From CAZDAM01 sp964503595 (lineage in GTDB: Bacteria; Muiribacteriota; UBA6191): a stretch of 64,000 nt of DNA. Within the stretch, counting starts at the first letter, position 1. Every line of letters starts with the position of its first letter. The translations under genes and the position numbers were made by a program. The notes beneath the pieces were generated by a model that searched no databases, was not told the DNA's origin, and saw only the letters and a program-made list of their open reading frames with translations. Where the stretch lies: NCBI GenBank assembly GCA_964503595.1, contig CAZDAM010000005.1, forward strand, positions 8,661 through 72,660, read 5' to 3'. Below are positions 25,380-32,973 of this stretch, in pieces.

Positions 25380-25499
25380 TTACCCTCTAAAAAGACCGAG
25401 GCGAAAAACGGAAGCATTCAGGGCTGCCAGTTTCTCTTTTTCCTGAGGCTGGGCCTCTGTGACAGTCTTTTTCTCGTTTTTGGTTTTAACATTATCCAT
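25380..25499 (-). CDS. Small 39-residue protein ahead of mutL
   Basis: On the - strand, ATG at 25499 is preceded by GGGGGAG at ideal distance and opens a 39-codon frame ending TAA at 25380. The first two thirds are highly charged (Lys/Glu-rich, VKTKNEKKTVTEAQPQEK) and the end is hydrophobic/basic (LNASVFRLGLFRG). The strong ribosome site and the position 39 bases before mutL suggest a real small gene or a translated leader in the mutL operon. No family was recognised, and it is too short for confident calling. Confidence 0.45.
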   Translation of the reverse strand: MDNVKTKNEKKTVTEAQPQEKEKLAALNASVFRLGLFRG

Positions 25500-25544
25500 A
25501 TCATCTCCCCCACAACCGCACTCGTTACCATGCTTTTTTGTACA

Positions 25545-25550
25545 AGTCAA
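25545..25550 (-). promoter_or_regulatory. Possible -35 box of the mutL operon
   Basis: TTGACT on the - strand, about 45 bases before the small gene, followed after 17 bases by the poor -10 candidate TAACGA. Only the -35 element is convincing. Confidence 0.25.
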
Positions 25551-25604
25551 ATCTATCGGACATATTTTTAATTTGATCCAGATTTGTATTCCACTGAGGA
25601 AAAA

Positions 25605-25633
25605 TTGAGCCGATTCAAAGAGAGTGCTATGAT
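25605..25633 (+). promoter_or_regulatory. Sigma-70-type promoter of the Bax-inhibitor-1 gene
   Basis: TTGAGC (25605-25610), 17 bases, TATGAT (25628-25633). Spacing is optimal and both boxes are near consensus. The predicted start near 25640 leaves a leader of about 48 bases containing the hairpins described next. Confidence 0.7.
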
Positions 25634-25650
25634 ATTGCAGGAAAAGAATT

Positions 25651-25675
25651 CAGTCCTTTAAGAACAGGACTGTTC
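25651..25675 (+). promoter_or_regulatory. Overlapping alternative hairpins in a 5' leader
   Basis: CAGTCCT (25651-25657) pairs perfectly with AGGACTG (25666-25672). The overlapping GAACAGGACTGTTC (25662-25675) is itself a dyad (GAACA/TGTTC). The two structures exclude each other and sit immediately before the AAGGAG ribosome site of the next gene. They could modulate translation or form a protein-binding site. Confidence 0.35.
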
Positions 25676-25687
25676 CAAGGAGATGAA

Positions 25688-26428
25688 ATGCGACAGTTTG
25701 ACGAGGATCGCCAACAGCAGTACGAAGAGTTTTTCCACCAGGAAAATGAAAATCCTTCCATTGCCATTGATGCGGATGGACAGGCCAAATTTCTGACAAC
25801 CGTTTTTGGCTGGATGACCATGGGTCTGGCGACAACCGCCCTGATCTCCTTTGCCGTAATGAGCAATGTCGAGTTACTCCGCCCTGTATTTGACAACATC
25901 ATGATTCTGTTCCTGGTAGAACTGGGACTGGTCTGGTGGCTCTCTGCCAGAATCGGTCAGATGTCCTCCGGGACAGCTACAGCCCTTTTCATTGCCTACG
26001 CCGTCATGAATGGTCTCACCATTGCCCCGATACTCTCTGTGTATACGGCGAGCAGTGCGGCTTCCGTCTTCATGATTACCGCAGGAACCTTTGCGGCCAT
26101 GTCACTCTACGGACTGACAACCAAAAAAGATCTGACCAGCTGGGGCAGCCTTCTGATGATGGGCCTGATCGGGCTGATCATTTCTCATCTGGTGAACATG
26201 TTCATGGGATCGGCAACCTTCAGCTACATCATCAGTGGCATTGGAGTTTTCATTTTTGTGGGCCTGACTGCCTACGACTCCCAGAAGCTTAAGGACTGGT
26301 ATGCAGATGGAATTCATTCCCGTGAGTCCCTGCACAAAATGGCCATTATGGGCGCCCTGATGCTTTATCTTGATTTCGTAAACCTCTTTCTCTATCTCCT
26401 GCGCCTCTTCGGAAGCAGGGACGAGTAG
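25688..26428 (+). CDS. Bax inhibitor-1 / YccA-family membrane protein
   Basis: A 246-residue inner-membrane protein with seven hydrophobic helices after a polar, Gln/Glu-rich N-terminus (about 1-32). It belongs to the BI-1/TMBIM family, some members of which leak calcium in a pH-dependent way; E. coli YccA instead modulates the FtsH protease. Family marks are FGWMTMGLATTALISF (about 40-55), FIAYAVMNGLTIAPIL, FMITAGTFAAMSLYGLTTKK, FVGLTAYDSQKLKDWY with the conserved Asp pair region, and LYLDFVNLFLYLLRLFG. It has its own promoter and a strong terminator, so it is probably monocistronic. Confidence 0.9.
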   Translation: MRQFDEDRQQQYEEFFHQENENPSIAIDADGQAKFLTTVFGWMTMGLATTALISFAVMSNVELLRPVFDNIMILFLVELGLVWWLSARIGQMSSGTATALFIAYAVMNGLTIAPILSVYTASSAASVFMITAGTFAAMSLYGLTTKKDLTSWGSLLMMGLIGLIISHLVNMFMGSATFSYIISGIGVFIFVGLTAYDSQKLKDWYADGIHSRESLHKMAIMGALMLYLDFVNLFLYLLRLFGSRDE

Positions 26429-26436
26429 TCCGCTTC

Positions 26437-26506
26437 ATCCCCGGATTGCAAATTTTCACCTGCCTAATCGCCTGAAAATTCCTGCAATCCGGGGATTTTT
26501 ATTTTT
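26437..26506 (+). terminator. Long two-tier inverted repeat acting as terminator
   Basis: ATCCCCGGATTGCA (26437-26450) is matched perfectly by TGCAATCCGGGGAT (26483-26496). Inside it, AATTTTCA pairs with TGAAAATT, leaving a 14-base loop. TTTTATTTTT follows. The structure is far longer than other terminators in the window and may derive from a repeat element. Confidence 0.75.
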
Positions 26507-26598
26507 CCAAAGGTTCCTCAAACAAAGGTAAAAATCATTTTAAAGACCGAAAAACAACCCACCTGAAGTTCAAGATGCTGAAAATTGCAGGTAGAAAT

Positions 26599-26628
26599 TT
26601 GTGTGACGTAGCCCAAGCGGACTACAAT
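26599..26628 (+). promoter_or_regulatory. Possible promoter of the toxin-antitoxin operon
   Basis: TTGTGT (26599-26604), 18 bases, TACAAT (26623-26628), followed by the GGAGG ribosome site of the antitoxin gene. The -10 box is good and the -35 box weak. Confidence 0.4.
26601..26610 (+). repeat. Left arm of 10-bp inverted repeat flanking the toxin-antitoxin module
   Basis: GTGTGACGTA here is the exact reverse complement of TACGTCACAC at 27240-27249. The two arms bracket the antitoxin-toxin pair. Confidence 0.4.
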
Positions 26629-26645
26629 AGAGTTTGGAGGTTGTT

Positions 26646-26906
26646 ATGTCTAAAGATGCGACCGTAAGAGCAAGAATGGAGCCTGAAATTAAAGCTGAGG
26701 CCGAAAAAATACTTTCCAAACTAGGCATCAGTGCTACCCAAGCAATTAACATGCTATACAAACAGATCATTCTCAACAAAGGGATTCCCTTTGAGCTTAA
26801 GGTTCCCAATGCAACAACGATTGCGGCTATGAATGAAGATCGTTCGTCCCTGAAGTCTTTCCATAGCGTGGAGGAGCTGTTTGATGATTTGGACAGCGGC
26901 TCCTGA
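26646..26906 (+). CDS. RelB/DinJ-family antitoxin
   Basis: An 86-residue antitoxin. The N-terminus SKDATVRARMEPEIKAEAEK is the ribbon-helix-helix DNA-binding part of RelB/DinJ proteins; ILSKLGISATQAINMLYKQI continues the helices, and PFELKVPNATTIAAMNE is the conserved linker before the acidic toxin-binding tail ending in DDLDSGS. It should repress its own operon and neutralise the YafQ-like toxin that follows. GGAGG stands five bases before the ATG at 26646; a TTG four codons upstream is less likely. Lower G+C than its neighbours fits recent acquisition. Confidence 0.88.
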   Translation: MSKDATVRARMEPEIKAEAEKILSKLGISATQAINMLYKQIILNKGIPFELKVPNATTIAAMNEDRSSLKSFHSVEELFDDLDSGS

Positions 26907-27187
26907 TACCAATTCTTAAGCCAACCAGTAGATTTAAGCGAGATTACAAACGAGCAGTTAAAGATCCGCTAAAAAACATGAGTGATTTGATAGTAGTCTT
27001 GGATTGCCTTCAAAAAGGCGAGACTTTAGCTGCTAAATACAAAGACCATTTACTGATGGGAAACTATCGTAGTCACAGAGAATGCCACATTTACCCAGAC
27101 TGGCTTTTAATCTACCAACCTTTTCCTGAAGATGATGAGATCGTTTTAGTGCGTTTGGGCTCGCATAGCGAGTTATTCAGTAATTGA
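26903..27187 (+). CDS. yafQ: YafQ/RelE-superfamily mRNA interferase toxin, non-standard start codon
   Basis: A ribosome-dependent endonuclease of the YafQ family. The frame overlaps the antitoxin stop and reads PILKPTSRFKRDYKRAVKD, then GETLAAKYKDHLLMGNYRSH, RECHIYPDWLLIYQ and LVRLGSHSELF, keeping the His of RECHI, the Asp of PDW and the C-terminal His-x3-Phe that form the YafQ active site. No ATG, GTG or TTG exists before the conserved RFKRDYKR helix. Candidates are CTG at 26903 (used here, overlapping the antitoxin TGA), ATA at 26906 or ATT at 26912. The first ATG, 26978, would delete that helix. It is either expressed at low level from a rare start by coupling, or inactivated. Confidence 0.75.
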   Translation: MIPILKPTSRFKRDYKRAVKDPLKNMSDLIVVLDCLQKGETLAAKYKDHLLMGNYRSHRECHIYPDWLLIYQPFPEDDEIVLVRLGSHSELFSN

Positions 27188-27239
27188 GCGGGAGCTTCTT
27201 GCCGGATGAGTAAAGCAAGTGGATTTCTTGGATGAACCA

Positions 27240-27249
27240 TACGTCACAC
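27240..27249 (-). repeat. Right arm of 10-bp inverted repeat flanking the toxin-antitoxin module
   Basis: TACGTCACAC, the exact reverse complement of the sequence at 26601-26610. It lies between the toxin stop and the 3' end of tsaD. Confidence 0.4.
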
Positions 27250-27274
27250 CACATACATATCAGTTTAAGCTGTC

Positions 27275-28300
27275 CTAGATGATGAACACAGGCTTTTGGG
27301 GACAGGCCAGCTCATTCAGACTCATGCGGGAAAAGGCTGCCAGATCAAGGCGGGACGTCTGCCCCAGAGCAAATCGCTCCATGGCGGCCTGGGCAACCAT
27401 TGCAGCATTGTCAGTGCACCAGCGAATCGGAGGAATCGAAAGTTTCAGGCCGGATTTCCGGCATCCTCTTTCCAACTCCGATCTGAGATGGGAATTTGCC
27501 GCGACCCCACCGGCAGCAACCACTCCAAGGCAGGAAAATTCCCTGGCCGCTTTCAGGGTTTTTTTGACCAGAACTTCAACAGCAGAGTGCTGAAGGCCAG
27601 CCGCAACATCCTCCGGATTTTCCCCATCCTTCAGGGCATTCAGGCAGGCCGTCTTCAAACCGCTGAAACTGAAGTCATAATCTTTGGAGTGAAGCATAGG
27701 AGGCTTGAAAGGTACTGGCGACTGGCTGGTTTTAGCCAGTTTATCCATCAACGGCCCGGCATTGGCCCCCATACCTAGTTCACGGCCTACCTTGTCATAG
27801 ACTTCTCCGATGGCATCGTCTCTGGTTTCCCCCAAGAGGCGATATTCTGCTGGCTGGGGCAGGAGATAGAGAGAGGAATGCCCACCAGAGACCAGAAGAC
27901 CTACCGAAGGGTAATGGATTTCTCCTTCAAGACGGGCGGCTGCCAGATGAGCCTCCATATGATGAATGCCCAAAAAGGGTTTTTCACACATCATGGCCAG
28001 AGTTTTTCCCAGATTCAACCCAACCAGAAGAGAGCCCACCAGGCCCGGTCCCGCAGTGGCGGCAAAGGCATCCATATCCCAAAGGCGATAGCCGGTTTCC
28101 GAAAAGAGTTCTTCCAGAAGCGGGAAAATTGCATCCAGATGCCCCCGGGCGGCAATTTCCGGGACAACCCCGCCGAAATCACGATGAAGCCCGGCCTGGG
28201 AACGACTCAGGCATTTCACCAGACCCTGGCTTCTGTTCATGATTGCAAGTGACGTATCATCGCAGCTGGACTCAATCGCCAGAATGGTTTGAATGGACAC
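27275..28300 (-). CDS. tsaD: tRNA N6-threonylcarbamoyladenosine transferase TsaD
   Basis: ASKHA-fold metalloenzyme that transfers the threonylcarbamoyl group to A37 of ANN-reading tRNAs with TsaB and TsaE. 341 residues; the opening ILAIESSCDDTSLAI, the metal-binding His pair in GIHHMEAHLAAA (114 and 118), LLVSGGHSSLYLL, DDAIGEVYDKVGRELGM and VVAAGGVAANSHLR are all family hallmarks. Translation starts at GTG 28300, three bases after the universal stress protein gene. TrmO, which modifies t6A further, is encoded at 4934. Confidence 0.95.
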   Translation of the reverse strand: MSIQTILAIESSCDDTSLAIMNRSQGLVKCLSRSQAGLHRDFGGVVPEIAARGHLDAIFPLLEELFSETGYRLWDMDAFAATAGPGLVGSLLVGLNLGKTLAMMCEKPFLGIHHMEAHLAAARLEGEIHYPSVGLLVSGGHSSLYLLPQPAEYRLLGETRDDAIGEVYDKVGRELGMGANAGPLMDKLAKTSQSPVPFKPPMLHSKDYDFSFSGLKTACLNALKDGENPEDVAAGLQHSAVEVLVKKTLKAAREFSCLGVVAAGGVAANSHLRSELERGCRKSGLKLSIPPIRWCTDNAAMVAQAAMERFALGQTSRLDLAAFSRMSLNELACPQKPVFII

Positions 28301-28303
28301 GGA

Positions 28304-29152
28304 CTACCTGAGAACAAGGGTGGGAATCTGCACCCGGGACAGAAGTTCTTCTGTCGTCGAACCCAGAATCAGGTGACGCATGAAACTCTGGGAATAGGAA
28401 CCCATGGCAATCATGTCACAGGAACGGGCTTCAGCGTGACGCAACAGGGATTCCACCACTTCTCCCCGAAGCACACTGGCCTCAAACTTCACATTGTGAT
28501 TGTCCAGGTAGCTGATGGCTTCTTCACAGACCTTGTCCGCATTCTCGACAACTCCGTCATCCACCACACAGACTTCCAGCTCAATCCGTTCGTAACCCGA
28601 AACAGCCTGAGTTACAAACTGCAGGGCATTGCTGGATTTATCACTTCCGTCATAGGCCAGAAGAATTCGGCTGACATAGAATTTCTCACAGGCCGCAGGA
28701 ACCACAATGATGGGACGGTTGACCCGGCGAATCACTTCTTCAAAGGTGCTTCCCAGAAGAATCTCCGACATCCGGAAATGCTCGCCCTTGGTTCCGATCA
28801 CAACCAGATCATGGCGGTGACCTTCCTCGGTAATACTTTCTGCTACAACGCCCTCAGGCGAAAGAAAGCCCCCTTCCAGTCCTGACTCCTTGAGCCCGGC
28901 CTCAAAGGCGTCCCTGAGAGTGTCACGGATTTCCTCCAGACGCTTGCGGACAACTTCCTGAAAATTGGGCACAGAAGCCATTCCCATGGAATAGAAGACA
29001 TCCTCCATGAAAGGAGAATAGAGCTTGCGTACATCAAGAACGTGGACTCCATCCACCCGGGCCTTGAAGTAACAGCCAATTTCGAGGGCATATTTCTGTA
29101 CAATCGGGGTGTTATCGGCAGCGTCCAGTCCTACCAGAATGCTCTTGATCAT
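28304..29152 (-). CDS. Tandem universal stress protein (two UspA domains)
   Basis: 282 residues made of two consecutive USP folds. The first (1 to about 150) starts IKSILVGLDAADNTPIV and ends with the nucleotide loop GTKGEHFRMSEILLGST; the second starts SRILLAYDGSDKSSNALQF and ends GSYSQSFMRHLILGST. Both have the G-x2-G-x9-G-S/T pattern in full or near-full form, suggesting ATP binding. The ATG at 29152 has AAGGAGT; an in-frame start 20 codons upstream would extend into the promoter. An extended -10 box lies in front, so this gene and tsaD probably form their own unit. Confidence 0.85.
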   Translation of the reverse strand: MIKSILVGLDAADNTPIVQKYALEIGCYFKARVDGVHVLDVRKLYSPFMEDVFYSMGMASVPNFQEVVRKRLEEIRDTLRDAFEAGLKESGLEGGFLSPEGVVAESITEEGHRHDLVVIGTKGEHFRMSEILLGSTFEEVIRRVNRPIIVVPAACEKFYVSRILLAYDGSDKSSNALQFVTQAVSGYERIELEVCVVDDGVVENADKVCEEAISYLDNHNVKFEASVLRGEVVESLLRHAEARSCDMIAMGSYSQSFMRHLILGSTTEELLSRVQIPTLVLR

Positions 29153-29202
29153 GGCTGACTCCTTCCATATCTGGCGCAGTATCTGCACCGGATTCAGAAC
29201 GT

Positions 29203-29211
29203 ATTTTAGCA
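29203..29211 (-). promoter_or_regulatory. Extended -10 promoter of the usp-tsaD unit
   Basis: On the - strand TGCTAAAAT, an extended -10 element, lies about 50 bases before the universal stress protein start, in the gap after nadK. No good -35 box is present, as is common with extended -10 promoters. Confidence 0.5.
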
Positions 29212-29247
29212 CATTTCAGGATACATAAAGGCGAATCCGGCCACCTC

Positions 29248-30129
29248 TCAACGGATTTTTCGCCGTACAAGCTCAAAGTAGTCGTGAGGAAAAACTTCGG
29301 CCATGGGAATGCGGTTGGGAGCCGATTTCACCAGAACCTCATCCCCATCCCTCAACGCAAATCCAACCTGTCCGTCCAGAGTCAGAAGCACCCTGGTTTT
29401 CACGTAGTCATTATGCTGGACAGGACGGATTTTCAGTTCTTCATTCGGGGCAAAAACCCAGGGTCTCACCCTTAGGCTATGGGTACAGATGGGAGAAAGC
29501 AGCAGAACATCAAAACCGGGATGCACCAGAGGACCACCGGCAGAAAGTGAATACCCGGTGGAACCGGTAGGTGTTGAAACCAGAACTCCGTCACCTGGGT
29601 AGGTATCCACAAGTCTTCCCGAGGCCTCTACCTCGAAATTGACGATCCTGCTTAGAGAACCCACTTTCAAAACGGCATCATTAAGCCCATAGAATGTGGC
29701 AACCCTGGCTCCGTCCCGCAAGACCTGGGCCTGAAGCATCAGACGGGTCTTCAACTGATAATGTCCCGTTGCCAGCCGTTTCAGCCCCTCAATCAGACTT
29801 TCCTTTTCCAGACTGGTCAGAAAACCGACGGTTCCGGCATGGACTCCAACCAGAATCGAATGGTGGCGGGCACAGTCACGGGCGGCCCTTAAAATGGAAC
29901 CATCTCCCCCGAAGACCAGAAGAAAACGGCTCTGGCGAGTCAGATCCTTCATCTTGAGGGCTGTCACATCAAAGCCTGCCGCCTCCATAGCTGTTTTTTC
30001 CATGGCATAGGAATGCCCGTTTTCCTCCAACCAGTCCATGGCTGTGCGTGCCAGTTCCAGACAACGCCGGTTGGCCGCAAAACAGACAAGGCCAAACTCA
30101 ATGCTCTCCCACTCACTCTTGTTCTGCAT
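29248..30129 (-). CDS. nadK: NAD kinase
   Basis: Phosphorylates NAD to NADP. 293 residues with the catalytic FGGDGSIL (GGDG at 74-77), VGVHAGTVGFLTS, the NDAVL segment, and the nucleotide-site TPTGSTGYSLSAGGPLVHP. All are typical of the bacterial family. The ATG is inside the end of the upstream TPR-protein gene (17-base overlap) with GAGGAAA before it. Confidence 0.94.
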   Translation of the reverse strand: MQNKSEWESIEFGLVCFAANRRCLELARTAMDWLEENGHSYAMEKTAMEAAGFDVTALKMKDLTRQSRFLLVFGGDGSILRAARDCARHHSILVGVHAGTVGFLTSLEKESLIEGLKRLATGHYQLKTRLMLQAQVLRDGARVATFYGLNDAVLKVGSLSRIVNFEVEASGRLVDTYPGDGVLVSTPTGSTGYSLSAGGPLVHPGFDVLLLSPICTHSLRVRPWVFAPNEELKIRPVQHNDYVKTRVLLTLDGQVGFALRDGDEVLVKSAPNRIPMAEVFPHDYFELVRRKIR

Positions 30130-31213
30130 TTTCCTCGCTAAGATCCTGAAGCTGGGAGTTCAGAAGTTCCCTTAAACGCTGATTGGCTCCGCCCCGAAGA
30201 AGCCTCAACCTTTCCCTGGCATGAGTATCATAGACACTTCCAAGAAGCTCACGATACAAAGCCCCCGCTCTTTTGGAATCATTCACGGACCAGAAATAAT
30301 CCGCAAGCTCAAGCTGAAGCTGGCTGTCTCTGGGCAGAGGGTTCATCGACTTCAAAAGCATCAGAGCCTGATCTTCACGTTTTTCTTCCTGATACAGGCG
30401 GTACAGAAGCTCCTGCTCTTCAAAGCGCGGGCTCTCGATTCCTTCAAGGAGGGAAATCGCCTCTGCTTTCTTGCTCTCATCCACCAGTTTTAAAGCCTGA
30501 AGATAGGGCTTCAGACGTTTCTCAACCTCAGATGCCGTGCCACAGCAGGCACTCACCACATGTTTTCCGTCCACTTTCAGAGGCTCCAGGTCCTCGGTAC
30601 GAAAACTGATCGTAAGCCACTGCATGGAACGCAGGGATTCAAGCTTGAAATCTTCTGCCTTCCTTCCTGCAGAAAGCCAGCGCCCAAGAAGGGAGTCAAG
30701 AGCTCTCAGGCGCATCAGCAGGGAAAGATTCAGACCCTCTGGAGCTTTCTGTGGATCTTTGGCATTTTCCTTTGAAGGGGAAGGAATCACAGTCTTCAAA
30801 TCCAGAATCGGCGCCCGAAAATCGGATTGCATCAGCTCAGCCCTGACCGCATTCAGTTCAGCCTGGCGGTCTTCCTGGCGCTCCTGAAGCCTTGCCATCA
30901 GATCCGGTGAGTCAGGATTGAATTCAAGTCCTCTTCGTAAAGCCTGCTCGGCAAGATAAGGGTCCTGCTCCTCAAGCAGATCCGACATGAGAATATAGGA
31001 TGAAATATCCTGAGGATTATTCTTCAGGTGCATCGAAAGTTTGCGCAGGGCGGATTCCTTGCGACCATACTTCAGTTCGAATTTTACCAGCTCGATAACA
31101 GACGAATAGCCCGCTCTGCGTACTCTTTCCACCCCTTCAATGGTAACCCTGCGATCCACTGCACTGGCTGAGAAAGTCAGCAGGGCCAGAATCCAGAAAA
31201 AGCGGAATGACAC
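30113..31213 (-). CDS. Exported protein with tetratricopeptide-like repeats
   Basis: About 366 residues. A signal peptide (SFRFFWILALLTFSASA) leads into helical repeats: residues around 55-115 read as two or three TPR-like units (ALRKLSMHLKNNPQDISSYI; AEQALRRGLEFNPDSPDLMA). A second helical block lies near the C-terminus (LLYRLYQEEKREDQALMLLK). The GTG at 31213 has GGAGA at good distance; a GTG at 31228 is also in frame but lacks a ribosome site. A periplasmic assembly or scaffold role is possible; no specific family was recognised. It sits between trxA and nadK in one operon. Confidence 0.65.
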   Translation of the reverse strand: MSFRFFWILALLTFSASAVDRRVTIEGVERVRRAGYSSVIELVKFELKYGRKESALRKLSMHLKNNPQDISSYILMSDLLEEQDPYLAEQALRRGLEFNPDSPDLMARLQERQEDRQAELNAVRAELMQSDFRAPILDLKTVIPSPSKENAKDPQKAPEGLNLSLLMRLRALDSLLGRWLSAGRKAEDFKLESLRSMQWLTISFRTEDLEPLKVDGKHVVSACCGTASEVEKRLKPYLQALKLVDESKKAEAISLLEGIESPRFEEQELLYRLYQEEKREDQALMLLKSMNPLPRDSQLQLELADYFWSVNDSKRAGALYRELLGSVYDTHARERLRLLRGGANQRLRELLNSQLQDLSEENAEQE

Positions 31214-31238
31214 AGGCGGGCTCTCCACTTGGGGACAA

Positions 31239-31562
31239 TTACCCCAGAATGGAATCGATTTTGGACTTCAGGTCAGTCTTGGGGTAAGCTCCCATGATCT
31301 GATCTGCAATCTCCCCACTCTTGAACAGAATGAGGTTAGGAATGGAGCGAACCTTGTAGCGGCGGGCCAGTTCAGGATTTTCATCCACATTGACCTTGGC
31401 AATTCTCAGATTGGCGCCATATTCCGTAGCCAGTTCATCCAGAACAGGAGACAGCATTTTGCAGGGACCACACCACTCTGCCCAGAAATCGACCAGAATC
31501 GGGCCGTCCTGTTTCAGAGCATCATCAAAATCCTGTTCCGTCAAATTCAATACCTGAGACAT
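31239..31562 (-). CDS. trxA: Thioredoxin
   Basis: Small dithiol reductant of the cytoplasm. 107 residues with the full active site VDFWAEWCGPCKM (Cys31/Cys34), the buried Asp region KVNVDENPELA and the cis-Pro loop VRSIPNLILFKSGE. The ATG overlaps the ubiX stop (TAATG) and has AGGAGG upstream. An in-frame extension of seven codons into ubiX is not needed. Confidence 0.96.
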   Translation of the reverse strand: MSQVLNLTEQDFDDALKQDGPILVDFWAEWCGPCKMLSPVLDELATEYGANLRIAKVNVDENPELARRYKVRSIPNLILFKSGEIADQIMGAYPKTDLKSKIDSILG

Positions 31563-32131
31563 TATTCCTCCTGTGCCTTCCAAGGCTTTACCAGGCTTTG
31601 TTCCAAACCTATGAGCTGTAAGACCCGGGCGACCACAAAATCCACCACATCTTCAATGGTCTTAGGGCAATGATAGAAGCCCGGAGAAGCAGGGAATATA
31701 ATACCCCCCATCCTTGTGATGAACAACATGTTTTGAAGGTGAACCTCGCTATACGGAGCTTCACGAGTCACCATCACAAGCCTCCTTCTTTCCTTGAGAG
31801 CAATGTCAGCTATCCGGGTCAGAAGGGTTTCCCCCGTTCCATGCGCGACCTGCCCCAGAGTTTTCATGGAACAGGGGAGCATCAGGTAGGCATCAAAGGT
31901 ATTGGAGCCGGAAGCAAGCGGAGAAAGAAAATCCCCGAGCTTATGGACCTTTACATGGGACTGTTCGCGCAGAAAGCCTCCCAGTTCCTCATGCACTTCT
32001 TCGGAAAAAACCAGCGGGGCGGTTTTGCTGTAGACCAGATGCAGATCGCACTGACCCTTGAGAACTTCAATCATTCTTTTGGCATAGGGAGCCCCGGAAG
32101 CACCAGTCATCCCCATAATGATCTTTTTCAT
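31562..32131 (-). CDS. ubiX: Flavin prenyltransferase UbiX
   Basis: Makes prenylated FMN, the cofactor of UbiD-type decarboxylases used in ubiquinone or menaquinone synthesis. 189 residues with the FMN-binding opening MGMTGASGAPYAKRMIEVL (7-25), LPCSMKTLGQVAHGTGETLL (the conserved Ser/Met/Lys cluster) and REAPYSEVHLQNMLFITRMG (catalytic Glu and phosphate-binding residues). A UbiA-type prenyltransferase gene overlaps its start by four bases, supporting a quinone pathway role. No ubiD gene is in the window. Confidence 0.94.
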   Translation of the reverse strand: MKKIIMGMTGASGAPYAKRMIEVLKGQCDLHLVYSKTAPLVFSEEVHEELGGFLREQSHVKVHKLGDFLSPLASGSNTFDAYLMLPCSMKTLGQVAHGTGETLLTRIADIALKERRRLVMVTREAPYSEVHLQNMLFITRMGGIIFPASPGFYHCPKTIEDVVDFVVARVLQLIGLEQSLVKPWKAQEE

Positions 32132-32973
32132 AAATACACCTCAAGCAGAGCCAGACCCAGGGCTCCCACACTGATGACTGAATTCAGGCGGAAAAAGGCA
32201 AGACCGATATTTTTTTGAAGATCCTTGAGAACCAGCCGGTGCTCAAAAAGAAGAGTAAGAGCAATGATTCCCATTCCTACCTGCCAGATCAGACCAAACT
32301 CAAAACACAGGCCACAGACCCACCAGAGAACCGGCACCAGGGCATGGCTCATGGCCGCCAGAATCCGGGCTCTTCTGGAACCGAATTTAGCCGGAATGGA
32401 ATGCAGGCCATTCTTTCGATCAAACTCCTCATCCTGAAGGGCATAAAGAATGTCAAAACCATGAACCCAGAACATGATTCCGGCTCCCAGAGCCAGAACT
32501 CCGGGATGAAATTCTCCTGCTATGGCAACCCAGGCCCCAATTGGCCCCAATGCCAGAACCATACCCAGAATCAGATGGCAGAAAATGGAGAAGCGTTTCA
32601 TCAAGGGATAGATCGTCAAAAGAAACAGACAGACAGGAGAAAGCTTCAGAGCCATGGGATGAAGATTCAGACAGGCCACAAAAAAGAAAACCCCGAATCC
32701 CAGAAGCCAGGGCAGAACCTCTTTTTTACCAAGCTCACCGGATGCCATCAGGCGGTGGGACGTACGGGGATTTTTGGCATCAATTCCGGAATCCAGGAGA
32801 CGATTGAGTCCCATACCCAGGGAACGGGCACTTAAAAAGGCCACCAGCACCCAGAAGAATTTCAGCCAATCCGGCCTTCCTTCACTGGCGACAATCACCG
32901 CAATCAGGGTCAGGGGCAGGGCAAACAAAGCGTGCTGGAGCTTGACCAGTTTCAGAATTTTCAGCCATTGCAT
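32128..32973 (-). CDS. UbiA-family prenyltransferase (UbiA or MqnP type)
   Basis: A 281-residue membrane enzyme with about eight or nine hydrophobic helices that prenylates an aromatic quinone precursor. The first Asp-rich motif is NRLLDSGIDAKNPRT and the second DILYALQDEEFDRKNGLHSI, both normal for the UbiA superfamily. With ubiX next to it, either 4-hydroxybenzoate prenylation (ubiquinone) or the futalosine menaquinone route (MqnP) is possible; these cannot be separated here. The ATG at 32973 is preferred over an in-frame TTG at 32997. The start overlaps the end of tatC. Confidence 0.88.
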   Translation of the reverse strand: MQWLKILKLVKLQHALFALPLTLIAVIVASEGRPDWLKFFWVLVAFLSARSLGMGLNRLLDSGIDAKNPRTSHRLMASGELGKKEVLPWLLGFGVFFFVACLNLHPMALKLSPVCLFLLTIYPLMKRFSIFCHLILGMVLALGPIGAWVAIAGEFHPGVLALGAGIMFWVHGFDILYALQDEEFDRKNGLHSIPAKFGSRRARILAAMSHALVPVLWWVCGLCFEFGLIWQVGMGIIALTLLFEHRLVLKDLQKNIGLAFFRLNSVISVGALGLALLEVYL

